From assembly GCA_022483465.1 (NCBI GenBank), contig JAKVNF010000004.1, positions 110,001 through 174,000 on the forward strand: a DNA stretch of 64,000 nucleotides, in the 5' to 3' direction. The notes under the pieces were generated by a model, which saw only the letters and a program-made list of their open reading frames with translations, ran no database searches and was not told the DNA's origin. The position numbers were made by a program, and so were the translations under genes. Below, piece by piece: positions 1 to 9,318 of this stretch. Each line of letters opens with the position of its first letter. Position 1 is the stretch's first letter. Source of the DNA: Lachnospiraceae bacterium. GTDB lineage: Bacteria > Bacillota > Clostridia > Lachnospirales > Lachnospiraceae.

Positions 1-353
1 CTTTGGTCCATTGCTGAACCTTAAGAATTGATTCAGGGTTGCATTTCTATTTGATTGTCAGATATTTGATTGAGAAAGTTCTCTGCGGTTTTGCCCGCAT
101 CGGCCTGCGAGGCAGGTCGTTTTGCATCCCTCTGTGAGGAGCGGTGCAACAGTCGATATGATACCGTAGACTCAAAATCCTGTCAACCGTTTTTTTTGAG
201 TTTTATCAAGATTTTTCTTTTCCGGTATTTTGTTACCTCCCGGAAAAACTCGGTAAAATATCGCGCCGCCTTTCTCAGGCGGCATGTGTAATCTTAGCAA
301 AGGGATTTTCGATTTGCAAGGGCCGGTTTTGGAATTTGTCGATTTTTCCGTCA
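1..353. other. Intergenic stretch, no gene recognised
   Basis: AT-rich stretch left of the pfkA-cvpA operon. I see no convincing reading frame with a ribosome binding site. It holds a T-run near 190-197 and a GCCGCC/GGCGGC hairpin near 271-285. It could be the far end of a transcript that lies outside the window. Confidence 0.4.
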
Positions 354-385
354 GTCAGAAAAACAGTACCAAATGTGGTACTGTT
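354..385 (-). terminator. Intrinsic terminator of the pfkA-cvpA operon
   Basis: Read on the minus strand, a 9-bp stem (AACAGTACC pairing with GGTACTGTT, 362-385) is followed directly by TTTTTCTG. It lies about 65 bases past the CvpA stop codon and is the natural end of the minus-strand housekeeping operon. Confidence 0.8.
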
Positions 386-449
386 CTACACGCGCTGACA
401 CTATGGATTTGGCAAATCTGACGGGGCCTCCGGCAAATATGTCTCCGAC

Positions 450-848
450 TCAGGACAGGAGATAATTGCGTAGCAGAAACTCCGCCACATACAGGACCAG
501 TGCACCCCGGAAAAAGCCTGCCACAATGCCAAGGCCCTGATCCAGCCAGCGGATCAGCGGCAGCTTGACCAGCACGTTGATCGCCCGGAGAATCACCCGG
601 AAGATGGCATACAGAATCAGGAACACCGCCAGCATCAAAAAGCCGAGCACCGTCCCAGTCAGACTCCCATCCTGCATCTTCCCGGAGAGTCCCGCCAGAA
701 GTACCAGGACAAACACCGCTGCCGCGACGGCAAGCAGAGATGAGATGGTCTGGGCAAAGCCGTGGTGAAAGCCGGAGCGGATGTTCCAGGCAAGGACCAC
801 GATGGCCAGAATGGAAAAGATCACAACGTAAACATTCATGGGTGTCAC
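450..848 (-). CDS. CvpA family membrane protein
   Basis: Small integral membrane protein of 132 residues with about four hydrophobic segments (near residues 5-20, 32-54, 64-90 and 106-126). The pattern and length fit the CvpA/colicin V production family, whose members are multi-pass inner-membrane proteins of poorly defined role. Its ATG overlaps the stop codon of the upstream DUF5711 gene by four bases, so the two are translationally coupled. It is the last gene of the operon that begins at pfkA. The family call rests on the membrane pattern and gene position; biochemical function cannot be inferred. Confidence 0.75.
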   Translation of the reverse strand: MTPMNVYVVIFSILAIVVLAWNIRSGFHHGFAQTISSLLAVAAAVFVLVLLAGLSGKMQDGSLTGTVLGFLMLAVFLILYAIFRVILRAINVLVKLPLIRWLDQGLGIVAGFFRGALVLYVAEFLLRNYLLS

Positions 849-2101
849 TCCAGCCGAACGGAGTCCATCTCCGTGTCCGTGATCAGCGTCAGGCGGCTTG
901 AAGAGGTCTCCATGGGAATGACGGCACGGATGGTCTTGTCCAGCACGTCGCCGAACTTCTTGGTGCCGTCGACACTGTAGATCATCAGGTTCTGATCATC
1001 ATTGATCACGATCCGGTCTCCACAGAGCTGGATCTGGGTATAGTCCATGGAGAACGGGATCGTGCTGACGAGATTCCCCGCCGTGTCATAGACCTGAATG
1101 TCCCACTCCGCCTCTCCGCTGGTGTCCGCAAAGACCAGGGCCACATACCGGTCATTCGAGTACACGCCCTGTACCTCCCCGTCAAAGGAGACCGACGCAC
1201 CCTGTGCAGGAGAATCCGTGCCCGTGAAGTACAAAAGCTCCTTGTCCGTCACCGCGACGCAGGTATTGTCATTCAGGTAGGTGAGATACGGGCAGATCTC
1301 GTTCTCAAAATTGAAGCCGCCCACGTTCTTCTCCACCACATTCTGTCCCGCGGCGCCGAAGTTGTGGAAGGAGATGGAGGTGCTGACCTGCTCTGTTCCG
1401 ATCGTCAGGTGCGAGACCGCGACCACCTGCCCATTGGGGGAGATGGCCGTCGTCAGAGGATATCCCGACTGGCTCATCGTGGTCTTGAAATAGGCAATCG
1501 TGTTGCCGGAGATGTCAAAAAGGTAGATCCAGGTGGTGGACGTGTCGTTCAGAACCGCCGCCACCTCGCCGTTCTCCGCAACCTGCAGGGCGCGGATGGG
1601 CATATTGGTGTCCATCGTGCCGATGGACTCCTTGCCGCTGACCAGGTAAATGGTGCTGCCGTCGTAGTCGCCGATCGCCATGTAGCTGCCCGCCGATGCC
1701 ACGATGGGCTGCTGCATGTCAAAGGTGATGTTCCAGACCTGCCGGCCCTTGGTGTCCATGGCACTGGCGCCATCCCGCGAGACACTGACGATGCTGCCAT
1801 CCAGAGAGGTGTACTGCACCCCGTCCTCCGTCAGCAGATCCATCACCTTGGTGTACGTCGCCGAGGTGTACGTTCTCGCCTGGGTCTGCAGAAGGACCAG
1901 CAGGACCAGCACAGCGCCGACTGCGATCGGAATCAGGGCGCCAAAAAGCAGGCGCCCCTTTGATTGCGGCGCCTTCTCCCGATCATCGTCATCCAGGCCC
2001 TCATCGATGAAGTCGGTATCCTCATCCTGAGGGCTGTCATCCCGGTTATCCCGTCTGTTGGGGAAATTCGGGAAATTTGGGAACTCTACCACATCTGCCA
2101 T
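845..2101 (-). CDS. DUF5711 family membrane-anchored beta-propeller-like protein
   Basis: 418 residues. The N terminus is acidic and cytosolic, with a short FPN triplet repeat at residues 7-15. One transmembrane helix (about 52-71) is followed by a long extracytoplasmic region of repeated short beta segments with tryptophans and 'DG/NG' turns, as in WD40/PQQ-like propellers. This architecture matches DUF5711 proteins, often found next to CvpA genes in Lachnospiraceae. Function is unknown; a surface sensing or scaffold role is only inference. It lies 26 bases after galM and overlaps cvpA by four bases, so it belongs to the same operon. Confidence 0.7.
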   Translation of the reverse strand: MADVVEFPNFPNFPNRRDNRDDSPQDEDTDFIDEGLDDDDREKAPQSKGRLLFGALIPIAVGAVLVLLVLLQTQARTYTSATYTKVMDLLTEDGVQYTSLDGSIVSVSRDGASAMDTKGRQVWNITFDMQQPIVASAGSYMAIGDYDGSTIYLVSGKESIGTMDTNMPIRALQVAENGEVAAVLNDTSTTWIYLFDISGNTIAYFKTTMSQSGYPLTTAISPNGQVVAVSHLTIGTEQVSTSISFHNFGAAGQNVVEKNVGGFNFENEICPYLTYLNDNTCVAVTDKELLYFTGTDSPAQGASVSFDGEVQGVYSNDRYVALVFADTSGEAEWDIQVYDTAGNLVSTIPFSMDYTQIQLCGDRIVINDDQNLMIYSVDGTKKFGDVLDKTIRAVIPMETSSSRLTLITDTEMDSVRLE

Positions 2102-2127
2102 AGGCCGCAGCTCCGCTGGCTCATCTC

Positions 2128-3174
2128 TCAGCGGACAGAGAATACATACTTCGTCACCGAATCATAGACGGTCTCGGGTCCAAACACCGGCTGAGGCCAG
2201 TCGGGCTCATGGATCGCATCCGGATAGTACTGGGTCTCCAGGCAGAAGCCGCCTCTGCGCACGTAGGTAACGCCCTTCTTGCCCTCGGTCGGTTTCATGC
2301 CGTTTCCGGCATAGAACTGCACACCGGGCAGGTTCGTGTAGACATCCATCTGTCTGCCGGACTTCTCGCTGTACGCCGTTGCGAAATGGACGAGGTCACC
2401 CTCTCCGGTGTACCCGTCCACCAGGAAGTTGTGGTCATACCCGCCGGTCAGGGCGAGCTGGGCGTTGTCCTCGTCGATGTCCCTGCCGATCTGCTTTGCC
2501 TTGGTGAAGTCAAAGGGTGTTCCCGCCACCGAGGCAATCTCACCGGTCGGGATCGATCCCTCACGGACCGGGGTGTAATGGGAGCACTCCAGCTCCAATA
2601 CCGTATCTCCGATATATCCCGCTCCCTGTCCATCCAGGTTGAAATAGGTGTGGTTGGTGGGATTGACATAGGTCTTCTTGGAAGAGGTCATGTGGTAATG
2701 GATCCGGATGCCGTTGTCCACGGTCAGGGAATAGGTGACCACAAAGTGCCGATCTCCCGGCAGGCCGCACTCTCCGTCCGGTACCTCGCAGAGGAAGGTC
2801 ACAAAGTCCTCGCCGGAGAGCACATCCCAGACCTTGTGGTGCAGGCCGAGGGTCGCACTGGTGTGCAGGTTGTTGACGCCCTCATTGACCGGCAGATGGT
2901 ACTCCTGTCCATCCAGTGTAAAGGATGCATCTGCTGTCCGGTTTGCCACCGGGCCCACCGTCGCGCCATAGTTCTCCAGCTGGGTCTCGTACCGATCCAG
3001 GGTGTCAAAGCCAAGGACAACGTCCTCCTTTTTCCCCTTGGAATCCGGAGTCCAGACATTCAGCAGGATCGCGCCGTAGTCCATGACGCGGAAGCTGATG
3101 GCATCATTCTCCACGATATAGCAGCTGATCTCTCTGCCGTCCTTTGTTGTGCCAAAGTGTTCCTTCTTAACCAT
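2128..3174 (-). CDS. galM: Aldose 1-epimerase (galactose mutarotase)
   Basis: 348 residues, the usual length for a GalM-type mutarotase that interconverts alpha and beta anomers of aldoses in the cytoplasm. Visible family motifs are the catalytic-His segment NHTYFNL (about 173-179) and the catalytic Glu in the C-terminal CLETQYYPDA segment (about 311-320), plus the N-terminal ATVGPVANR segment. The ATG lies three bases after the recR stop, so it is translated as part of the dnaX-ybaB-recR run. The pairing of a sugar epimerase with recombination genes and pfkA is operonic rather than functional as far as can be told. Confidence 0.92.
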   Translation of the reverse strand: MVKKEHFGTTKDGREISCYIVENDAISFRVMDYGAILLNVWTPDSKGKKEDVVLGFDTLDRYETQLENYGATVGPVANRTADASFTLDGQEYHLPVNEGVNNLHTSATLGLHHKVWDVLSGEDFVTFLCEVPDGECGLPGDRHFVVTYSLTVDNGIRIHYHMTSSKKTYVNPTNHTYFNLDGQGAGYIGDTVLELECSHYTPVREGSIPTGEIASVAGTPFDFTKAKQIGRDIDEDNAQLALTGGYDHNFLVDGYTGEGDLVHFATAYSEKSGRQMDVYTNLPGVQFYAGNGMKPTEGKKGVTYVRRGGFCLETQYYPDAIHEPDWPQPVFGPETVYDSVTKYVFSVR

Positions 3175-3177
3175 CCC

Positions 3178-3777
3178 TCACATTTCCTTTCTGCCCTCCA
3201 GGGCACGAAGCAGTGTCACCTCGTCGATGTACTCGAGGTCCCCTCCCACCGGTACGCCGCTGGCAATTCTTGTCACCTTGACCCCCGTGGGCTTGATCAG
3301 CTTGCTGATGTACATCGCGGTGGTCTCCCCCTCAAGATTCGAGTTCGTCGCGATGATAACCTCCTTCACCGTGTCATCCTGGAGCCTTTGGATCAGCTCT
3401 TTGAGACGGATGTCTCCCGGTCCGATGCCAAGCATCGGGGAGATCGCGCCGTGCAGCACATGGTATAACCCGTTGTACTTTCCAGTCTTCTCATAGGCCG
3501 CCAGGTCTCTGGGGTTCTCCACCACCATGATCGTGCTCCGATCCCGCTTGGGATCGCTGCAGATCGGGCAAATCTCGGTATCCGTCAGGTTCTGGCAGCA
3601 CTTGCAGTAGTGCACGTGCTCCTTTGCCCCGGTGATGGAATCCGAGAGCTTTTTCACCCGCTCCGGCGACATGCTGATGATATAAAAAGCAAGGCGCTGC
3701 GCCGACTTGTTTCCAATACCGGGCAGCGCCGCAAGCTCATCGATTAATTGATTGATATATCCGCTGTATAAATTCAA
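3178..3777 (-). CDS. recR: Recombination mediator protein RecR
   Basis: 199 residues, full length. Domains in order: N-terminal helix-hairpin-helix with [13 protein letters not shown] (residues 18-30), a four-cysteine zinc finger (CKCC near 58 and CPIC near 70), and a Toprim domain (MVVENPRDL near 84, ATNSNLEGE near 124). RecR acts with RecO/RecF to load RecA on gapped DNA. The best start is TTG, giving the typical [15 protein letters not shown] opening; a weak GGCGGG lies upstream and the gap to ybaB is one base. The ybaB-recR pair downstream of dnaX is the classical bacterial arrangement. Confidence 0.96.
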   Translation of the reverse strand: MNLYSGYINQLIDELAALPGIGNKSAQRLAFYIISMSPERVKKLSDSITGAKEHVHYCKCCQNLTDTEICPICSDPKRDRSTIMVVENPRDLAAYEKTGKYNGLYHVLHGAISPMLGIGPGDIRLKELIQRLQDDTVKEVIIATNSNLEGETTAMYISKLIKPTGVKVTRIASGVPVGGDLEYIDEVTLLRALEGRKEM

Positions 3778-3778
3778 A

Positions 3779-4093
3779 TCACATCATCCCGCCGAAAAGC
3801 TGCTCTTCCGCAGCATCGACCTGTCCCAATGCCTCATTGACGGCAGCCATTACCAGTTCCTGCAGGGTCTCCACGTCATCGGGATCCACTGCCTCTTTGG
3901 CGATCTCAACCGAAGTCAGCTTTCTCGCTCCGGTCACGGTTGCCTTGACGGCTCCGCCGCCTGCTGCGGCCGTAAAGGACTGCTGCTCCAGCTGTGCCTT
4001 GCTCTGCTGAAGCTGTGCCTGCATCCTCTGTGCCTGCTTCATCATATTTGCATAGGATCCGGGGATCCCGCCGAAATTACTTCTCTTTGCCAT
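3779..4093 (-). CDS. ybaB: YbaB/EbfC family nucleoid-associated protein
   Basis: 104 residues. A glutamine-rich helical N terminus ([19 protein letters not shown] near 17-35) and the conserved [11 protein letters not shown] strand segment identify the YbaB/EbfC family, small dimeric DNA-binding proteins. It sits between dnaX and recR with gaps of 23 and 1 bases, the arrangement conserved across bacteria. It probably modulates nucleoid structure or recombination, though the exact role is unsettled in the family. Confidence 0.93.
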   Translation of the reverse strand: MAKRSNFGGIPGSYANMMKQAQRMQAQLQQSKAQLEQQSFTAAAGGGAVKATVTGARKLTSVEIAKEAVDPDDVETLQELVMAAVNEALGQVDAAEEQLFGGMM

Positions 4094-4116
4094 ATTTAAC
4101 CCTTTCGTTTGCCGGA

Positions 4117-5778
4117 CTACTCCTGCTCAATCGGCATCTGTACGGTGCCGCTTGCCTCTATCTGCTTGAGTGCCTCGCGGATATCCCCATAATTGTCCGA
4201 GACATCCCCAGTGTTGTCAAGAAATTTGTACTCCACAGGGACATGCACCCCGGTCTGCTCCTCCAAAAAATGCTCGAAGTAGTCCCTGTTTTCCTGTCCT
4301 CGATCCGCCGAGAAAAAGCCTCTCCCGGCCAGATCAACCAGCACGACCAGGAGTGTCTTGCCGTCCTGTGTCACACTGGGATGTCCATCAAAGAGCACCG
4401 TTTTAAGGTAGTTCAACTTGGCGGGGATCTTCGCGATGACAGCATCCCAGGATGCAGCAATCTTTTTAATATCATCCGTCATCGCCATCGGATAGACAGC
4501 TTTGGGGGCTGCTTTGGGAGTGCTCTGCGTAGGTGCCGCAGCAGCGGGGGCTGCCGCAACAGTTCCCGCCGGCGGCGCAATCCCGCCCTGCGGGAGTGCT
4601 GCGAGCTCCTGCTCCAACACCCGCACCCGCTCCTGAAGCGTCGAGATCTCCTCCTGCACTCCCTCCGGTGTCTCCATGGTGGGCTCACAGAGGCGGATGA
4701 TCGCCGCCTCCGTCAGAACTCTCCGGTTGGAGGAATAGCGGATCTGGTCGATCAGCTCGGAAAAGACGTTGATGTAGTGCAGGATCTGGTTCATGTCAGA
4801 TCGTCTGGCATCCCGCAGCATCAGTTCCAGATTGTCGCTGGAGACATCCAGGCTCTGTGCCACATCCTCCGAGGCGCGCAGCAGCATGACATTGCGCAGG
4901 TACTGCAGAAAGTCTGTCACACACTGCACCAGCTCTCTGCCCTGGGAGAGGATCTCATCCAATATGCCAAGTGCCTTGGCCGCCTTGCCGCCTGCGATGT
5001 CCTCATAGAGCTCGGAAAACACTCTGGTGTCCACCGCGCCCAGGATTTCCAGCACCTTGTCGTAGGTCAGAGTGCCCTGCCCGTAGTTGAAGGCGTTGCA
5101 CTGATCCAGAATGGAGAGGCCGTCACGCATGGATCCGTCTGCCGCGGATGCAATATAGCGAAGCGCCTTCTCCTCGCAGGAGAGTTGCTCTCTCTCGCAG
5201 ATCACCTTGAGCCGGTCCTCGATCGTCTGAACCGACAGCCGTCCGAAGTCATAGCGCTGACACCGGGACAGGATCGTCAGAGGGAGCTTGTTGGGCTCCG
5301 TCGTGGCCAGGATGAAGATGGCATACGCGGGCGGCTCCTCCAGCGTCTTTAAGAGCGCATTGAAGGCCGCACCGGAGAGCATGTGGACCTCATCGATGAT
5401 GAATACGCGGTATTTGCCCTGGGTCGGGCTGTATGCCACCTGATCGATGATATTGCGGACATCGTCCACGCCGTTGTTGGATGCGGCATCCATCTCCACG
5501 ACATTCAGGTTGGCATCCTCACTGATCGCCTTGCAGGAAGCGCACTCCCCGCAGGGGCTGCCATCCACCGGATGCTCACAGTTGACCGCCTTGGCGAAGA
5601 TCTTCGCGATCGTCGTCTTTCCGGTGCCCCGGGTGCCGCAGAACAGGTAGCTGTGCCCAATCCTGCCGCTTGTGATTTGGTTTTTTAATGTTCTTACAAT
5701 CGCATCACGACCGCAGACATCCTCAAATGTCTGCGGTCTGTATTTGCGGTAAAGTGCCAGATAATGCGTTTCTGCCAT
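4117..5778 (-). CDS. dnaX: DNA polymerase III subunit gamma/tau
   Basis: 553 residues. AAA+ clamp-loader ATPase: Walker A GTRGTGKTT (near 47-55), a cysteine zinc module (CEHPVDGSPCGECASC near 68-83), Walker B with IDEVHM, and the SRC motif (LSRCQRYDF near 170). A Pro/Ala-rich linker (about 390-435) precedes the tau-like C terminus. It loads the beta sliding clamp and couples replisome parts. It lies 34 bases from pfkA and 23 from ybaB on the same strand. I did not find a convincing slippery frameshift signal, so a separate gamma product is not claimed. Confidence 0.96.
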   Translation of the reverse strand: MAETHYLALYRKYRPQTFEDVCGRDAIVRTLKNQITSGRIGHSYLFCGTRGTGKTTIAKIFAKAVNCEHPVDGSPCGECASCKAISEDANLNVVEMDAASNNGVDDVRNIIDQVAYSPTQGKYRVFIIDEVHMLSGAAFNALLKTLEEPPAYAIFILATTEPNKLPLTILSRCQRYDFGRLSVQTIEDRLKVICEREQLSCEEKALRYIASAADGSMRDGLSILDQCNAFNYGQGTLTYDKVLEILGAVDTRVFSELYEDIAGGKAAKALGILDEILSQGRELVQCVTDFLQYLRNVMLLRASEDVAQSLDVSSDNLELMLRDARRSDMNQILHYINVFSELIDQIRYSSNRRVLTEAAIIRLCEPTMETPEGVQEEISTLQERVRVLEQELAALPQGGIAPPAGTVAAAPAAAAPTQSTPKAAPKAVYPMAMTDDIKKIAASWDAVIAKIPAKLNYLKTVLFDGHPSVTQDGKTLLVVLVDLAGRGFFSADRGQENRDYFEHFLEEQTGVHVPVEYKFLDNTGDVSDNYGDIREALKQIEASGTVQMPIEQE

Positions 5779-5812
5779 GGTACCTTATCTTTCGTGCTAA
5801 TTTGTTGATAGG

Positions 5813-6889
5813 TCAGTCGCCAAAGATGATGCCAAGGAGCTTCGCCTCCTTGATGATATCGGACTTGGGATCCAGGGTCTTGAGCTTGCCGGCGACTTCA
5901 TCCAGCGGGACCTTGACCATCTCTCGATTGCGGTAGCCTACCATGAAGCCGAACTCTCTCTTCAGGATCATGACACCGGCCTCCGCACCGAGGCGGCTTG
6001 CAAAGACGCGATCATACGGGCAGGGCTCTCCGCCTCTCTGCACGTGTCCAGGTACTGTGACACGGACCTCGCGCCCCGTCTTCTTGGTGATCATATCCGC
6101 GATCTCATAGGATACTGACGGATACTTGTAGTTCGCCAGCTTCTGCTTGTACTCCTTCTTGGAGAGCTTCGCGTCCTCCTTGGAGATGGCACCCTCTGCG
6201 ACCACGATGATCGTGAAGCGGCTGCCGCCGGCATCTCTCTCCTCGATCTTCTGGACAACCTTGTCGATATCAAAGGGGATCTCCGGCAACAGGATGATGT
6301 CTGCGCCGCCCGCCATTCCGGCATTGAGCGGCAGCCAGCCGACCTTGTGGCCCATGATCTCCACAATAAATACGCGGCCATGGGAGGATGCTGTCGTGTG
6401 GATCTGATCGATGGCCTTGGTTGCGATGTCGACTGCGGACTGGAAGCCAAAAGTCATATCTGTGCCCCAGAGATCATTGTCGATGGTCTTGGGCAAGGTG
6501 ATGACATTGAGTCCCTCTTTCGATAGGCGATTTGCTGTCTTTGTAGAGCCATTGCCGCCCAGCATCACAAGGCAGTCTAACTGCAGCTTGTAGTAGTTTT
6601 GCTTCATCGCCTCGACCTTGTTGAGTCCGTTCTCATCGGGCTCATCGATGGTCTTATAGGGTACCCGGCTTGTGCCCAGGATGGTGCCACCCCGGGTCAG
6701 GATGCCGGAGAAATCCCGCTCGGTCAGCATCCGGAACTTGCTGTAGATCAAGCCCTTATAGCCGTCCTCGAAGCCATAGATCTCAATCGGCTCCTTGCTC
6801 TTGTTGTAGAGGCACTTCACCACACCACGCATGGCAGCATTCAGTGCCTGACAGTCACCGCCGCTTGTCAGCATACCAACTCTAAGCAT
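5813..6889 (-). CDS. pfkA: 6-phosphofructokinase
   Basis: Converts fructose 6-phosphate to the 1,6-bisphosphate. Features of the PFK superfamily: GMLTSGGDCQALNA near the N terminus, GGNGSTKTA phosphate-binding loop, PKTIDNDLWGTD catalytic segment and MGHKVGWL. The GGNGST loop and about 358 residues fit the clostridial 'group III' type; whether ATP or pyrophosphate is the donor is not settled by sequence alone, ATP being the usual annotation. The ATG at 6889 follows AAAGGAGG by seven bases; the GTG two codons earlier overlaps that site and is less likely. It is the first gene of the operon. Confidence 0.92.
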   Translation of the reverse strand: MLRVGMLTSGGDCQALNAAMRGVVKCLYNKSKEPIEIYGFEDGYKGLIYSKFRMLTERDFSGILTRGGTILGTSRVPYKTIDEPDENGLNKVEAMKQNYYKLQLDCLVMLGGNGSTKTANRLSKEGLNVITLPKTIDNDLWGTDMTFGFQSAVDIATKAIDQIHTTASSHGRVFIVEIMGHKVGWLPLNAGMAGGADIILLPEIPFDIDKVVQKIEERDAGGSRFTIIVVAEGAISKEDAKLSKKEYKQKLANYKYPSVSYEIADMITKKTGREVRVTVPGHVQRGGEPCPYDRVFASRLGAEAGVMILKREFGFMVGYRNREMVKVPLDEVAGKLKTLDPKSDIIKEAKLLGIIFGD

Positions 6890-6972
6890 CTGCACCCTCC
6901 TTTGAAAGACCCGCTATCCCCGACAGGGGACATGCCAGATTCCTCTACCGCTGCAGCCAGCGGTACGATTTC

Positions 6973-7001
6973 ATTATACGGTTTGCAGCACGGGATGGGA
7001 A
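6973..7001 (-). promoter_or_regulatory. Candidate pfkA operon promoter
   Basis: A perfect minus-strand -10 box TATAAT (6973-6978) lies about 85 bases upstream of the pfkA start. The -35 at 17-bp spacing (TTCCCA) is weak, so an activator or extended leader is possible. A GC-rich hairpin lies in the leader near 6910-6930. Confidence 0.5.
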
Positions 7002-7194
7002 GGAAAACACCTCAGTCTTTTATGCCAGTCTTTTATGCCAGGCGGCAAGAAAGCGAGCGTTTTTTCGCACTATATATATCTATCTATTGTTTATTTCATG
7101 TAATAGAATAATTTGTATTTTTCAATTGCACCATTTCGTCGATTATAGTCGACAAAATTATTATGGTATCGTAGAATATATTCGGTGGAGGTGC
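7002..7194. other. Divergent AT-rich spacer with small palindrome
   Basis: Spacer between the pfkA operon and the DUF4143 ATPase gene. It contains a near palindrome around 7138-7152 (GTCGATTATAGTCGAC) that could be an operator of the ATPase gene, and TATA-like AT runs. No gene seen. Confidence 0.3.
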
Positions 7195-8104
7195 ATGATG
7201 GATCATAGGAAACTAAAACAGGTAATCTACGATCAGCACGATGTGATCCAGCGCGCGGTGATCGTCCGACGTGAGTACTCGTTTGAGCCCAATGGCAATT
7301 ATATTCTCACAGGAATCCGGCGCTCAGGCAAGTCAACCATTTTATACTCGATGGTCCAGAAGCTCATAGAGGATGGCGCCGACTGGCAGCAGATCATCTA
7401 TGTCAACTTTGAGGATGAGCGCATGGCCGAATTTACCCTGGCGGATTTCAGCGATCTTGTAGAAATAGCCAGCGAGCTGAGTGACAAGACACCTTACTAT
7501 TTTCTGGATGAAGTTCAGAATATCGATGGGTGGGAGCGATTTGCAAGACGCATGGCGGACGCAAAAGAGCATGTCTATATTACCGGAAGCAACTCTAAGA
7601 TGCTCAGCGCCGAGATGGAAGCCCGACTTGGCGCACGCTACTTTTCCAAGGTGATCATGCCCTACAATTACAGGGAGTACCTGGCGGCCAGGGGACTTCC
7701 GCATGATGAGGAAGCCCTATATACATCGAGGGGAATCGGCCGCCTGAAAAGGGCAGCATCTGACCTGATGCACGAGGGCGGTTTCCCGGAATCTCTGAAT
7801 TTTACGGATAAGAGAGCTTATGTAGAAAGCGTATATCAAAAGATTCTTCTTGGTGACATAGCTCTGCGGAACGATATCAGAAACGTTACCGGCCTGCGCA
7901 TCATGATGAATAAGATTGCAGATACCGTTGGCAGGGAGATCTCCTTTTCCAGGCTTTATAATCTTTTAAGAGGGATTGGGGTCAAGCTCAGCAAGGATAC
8001 CATAATCTCCTACATAGGTTTCGCGAAAGATGCCTATCTGATTTTTTCACTGCGCAATTATTTTGCAAGGTTCGAAGAGAGAGAGAGCACACCAAAATAC
8101 TATT

Positions 8105-9318
8105 GGCGTTAGTAAGAAAACGGGTTGATAAGCTCCAAAGCATTTTAGCAGAAGTATAAAATATGCCGTTTTGTACATTCTGCTGTACAACGGCCTTCTC
8201 TAACTTGAACTACAATAGTCTTGCCAGGAGGGCAAGACTATGAGCTGCATTGAGCGCATACTGACCGAAGCCAGAGATCTTTCCAGGGACGACCTGATTC
8301 TTCTTGTTAACAAGCTCATGGAGGGCTTCTCCCATGAGAGTGCAACCTCTTCTCCGAAGAAGATGATTGCTCCCCGTTTGGATTGTCCGATCTGCCATTC
8401 CAATGCTCATGTTGTTAGGAATGGACACAAACATGGAAAACAGGCATACATCTGCAGGCAATGTGGAACGTCATTTGTTACAACGAGCAACACTTTGCTC
8501 TCAGGCTCACACTTTGGTACTGAGATCTGGACCAAGGTTCTGGAAGAGACGCTCAGGGGGACCTCTCTGGATAAGACGGTCAAGTCACTTGCCAGCCATG
8601 GATGCAAGATCAGCCATAGCAGTCTGTTCTTCATGCGGCATAAGATCATGCTTGCGCTCGAGGACATGCAGGTGGAGCAGCCAGCCACGGTGGAAGATGT
8701 CGTGGAAGCGGATGAAACCTACGTTCCGGAGTCCAAAAAAGGTACGAAATTTGGCCCTGATGCCAGTCGAAAGCCCCGCAAGCGTGGCACTCCCGCATCC
8801 AAACGCGGCCTTTCAGACGAGCAGATCTGTATCTGCACCGCAGTACAGCGCAAGACTGGCGATCTGATCGTGAAATCCGAGAACCGGGCAAGGCCTTCCA
8901 GTGCGGATGTTGTTGATATCTATACTGGTCATGTCCAGAAGGGAACACTTTTCCTGACGGACGGCATGAATGTGTATCCAAGACTGGGCAAGATCCTGGG
9001 AATCACGGTCATGAATGTGAAGAAGGAGTCGGCAAGTTTCTTCAATCTGAACACTGTGAACAACCTTCACTCCTTTATCAAGCACCGCTATATCGAATAT
9101 CGCGGCGTGGCTACCAAGTATTTGAACCGTTACAACCTCGTATTCCGGGCAGCGTACAGGCAGAGGACCACGATTGGGGAACTTGCGGACGCTCTCTTTG
9201 CATCCAGGAATCCCAAGAAGGTACACCATTATGGAGATGTTAAGGAGCTCAATCTGCTTGCAATTTGATGACTACAAGATGCACTTATTGCTTATCAACC
9301 CGTTTTCTTACTAACGCC
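8105..9318 (+). mobile_element. IS1595 family insertion sequence, complete
   Basis: 1214 bp, bounded by inverted repeats that begin GGCGTTAGTAAGAAAACGGG (the first 29 bases match the reverse complement of the right end). It is flanked by an 8-bp direct duplication ATACTATT (8097-8104 and 9319-9326). Length, one transposase and 8-bp duplications all fit the IS1595 family. The same terminal repeats mark two 308-bp MITEs at 22.1 and 27.5 kb. Confidence 0.95.
8240..9268 (+). CDS. IS1595 family transposase
   Basis: 342 residues. N-terminal zinc-binding motif CPIC-x19-CRQC (near 53-80) followed by the DDE-type catalytic core: VEADETYVPESKKG (near 156), FLTDG (near 235) and NNLHSFIKHRY (near 272). 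ATG preceded by AGGAGGGCAAGACT. It appears intact and could act on its own ends and on the related MITEs. A frameshifted relative lies at 60.0-60.9 kb. Confidence 0.95.
   Translation: MSCIERILTEARDLSRDDLILLVNKLMEGFSHESATSSPKKMIAPRLDCPICHSNAHVVRNGHKHGKQAYICRQCGTSFVTTSNTLLSGSHFGTEIWTKVLEETLRGTSLDKTVKSLASHGCKISHSSLFFMRHKIMLALEDMQVEQPATVEDVVEADETYVPESKKGTKFGPDASRKPRKRGTPASKRGLSDEQICICTAVQRKTGDLIVKSENRARPSSADVVDIYTGHVQKGTLFLTDGMNVYPRLGKILGITVMNVKKESASFFNLNTVNNLHSFIKHRYIEYRGVATKYLNRYNLVFRAAYRQRTTIGELADALFASRNPKKVHHYGDVKELNLLAI

Noticed and set aside
2209-3468. 419-codon plus-strand ORF and similar long frames opposite dnaX, GH2 and flavorubredoxin
   Set aside because: Long antisense frames are expected in GC-rich genes; the minus-strand products have full family motifs and ribosome sites.
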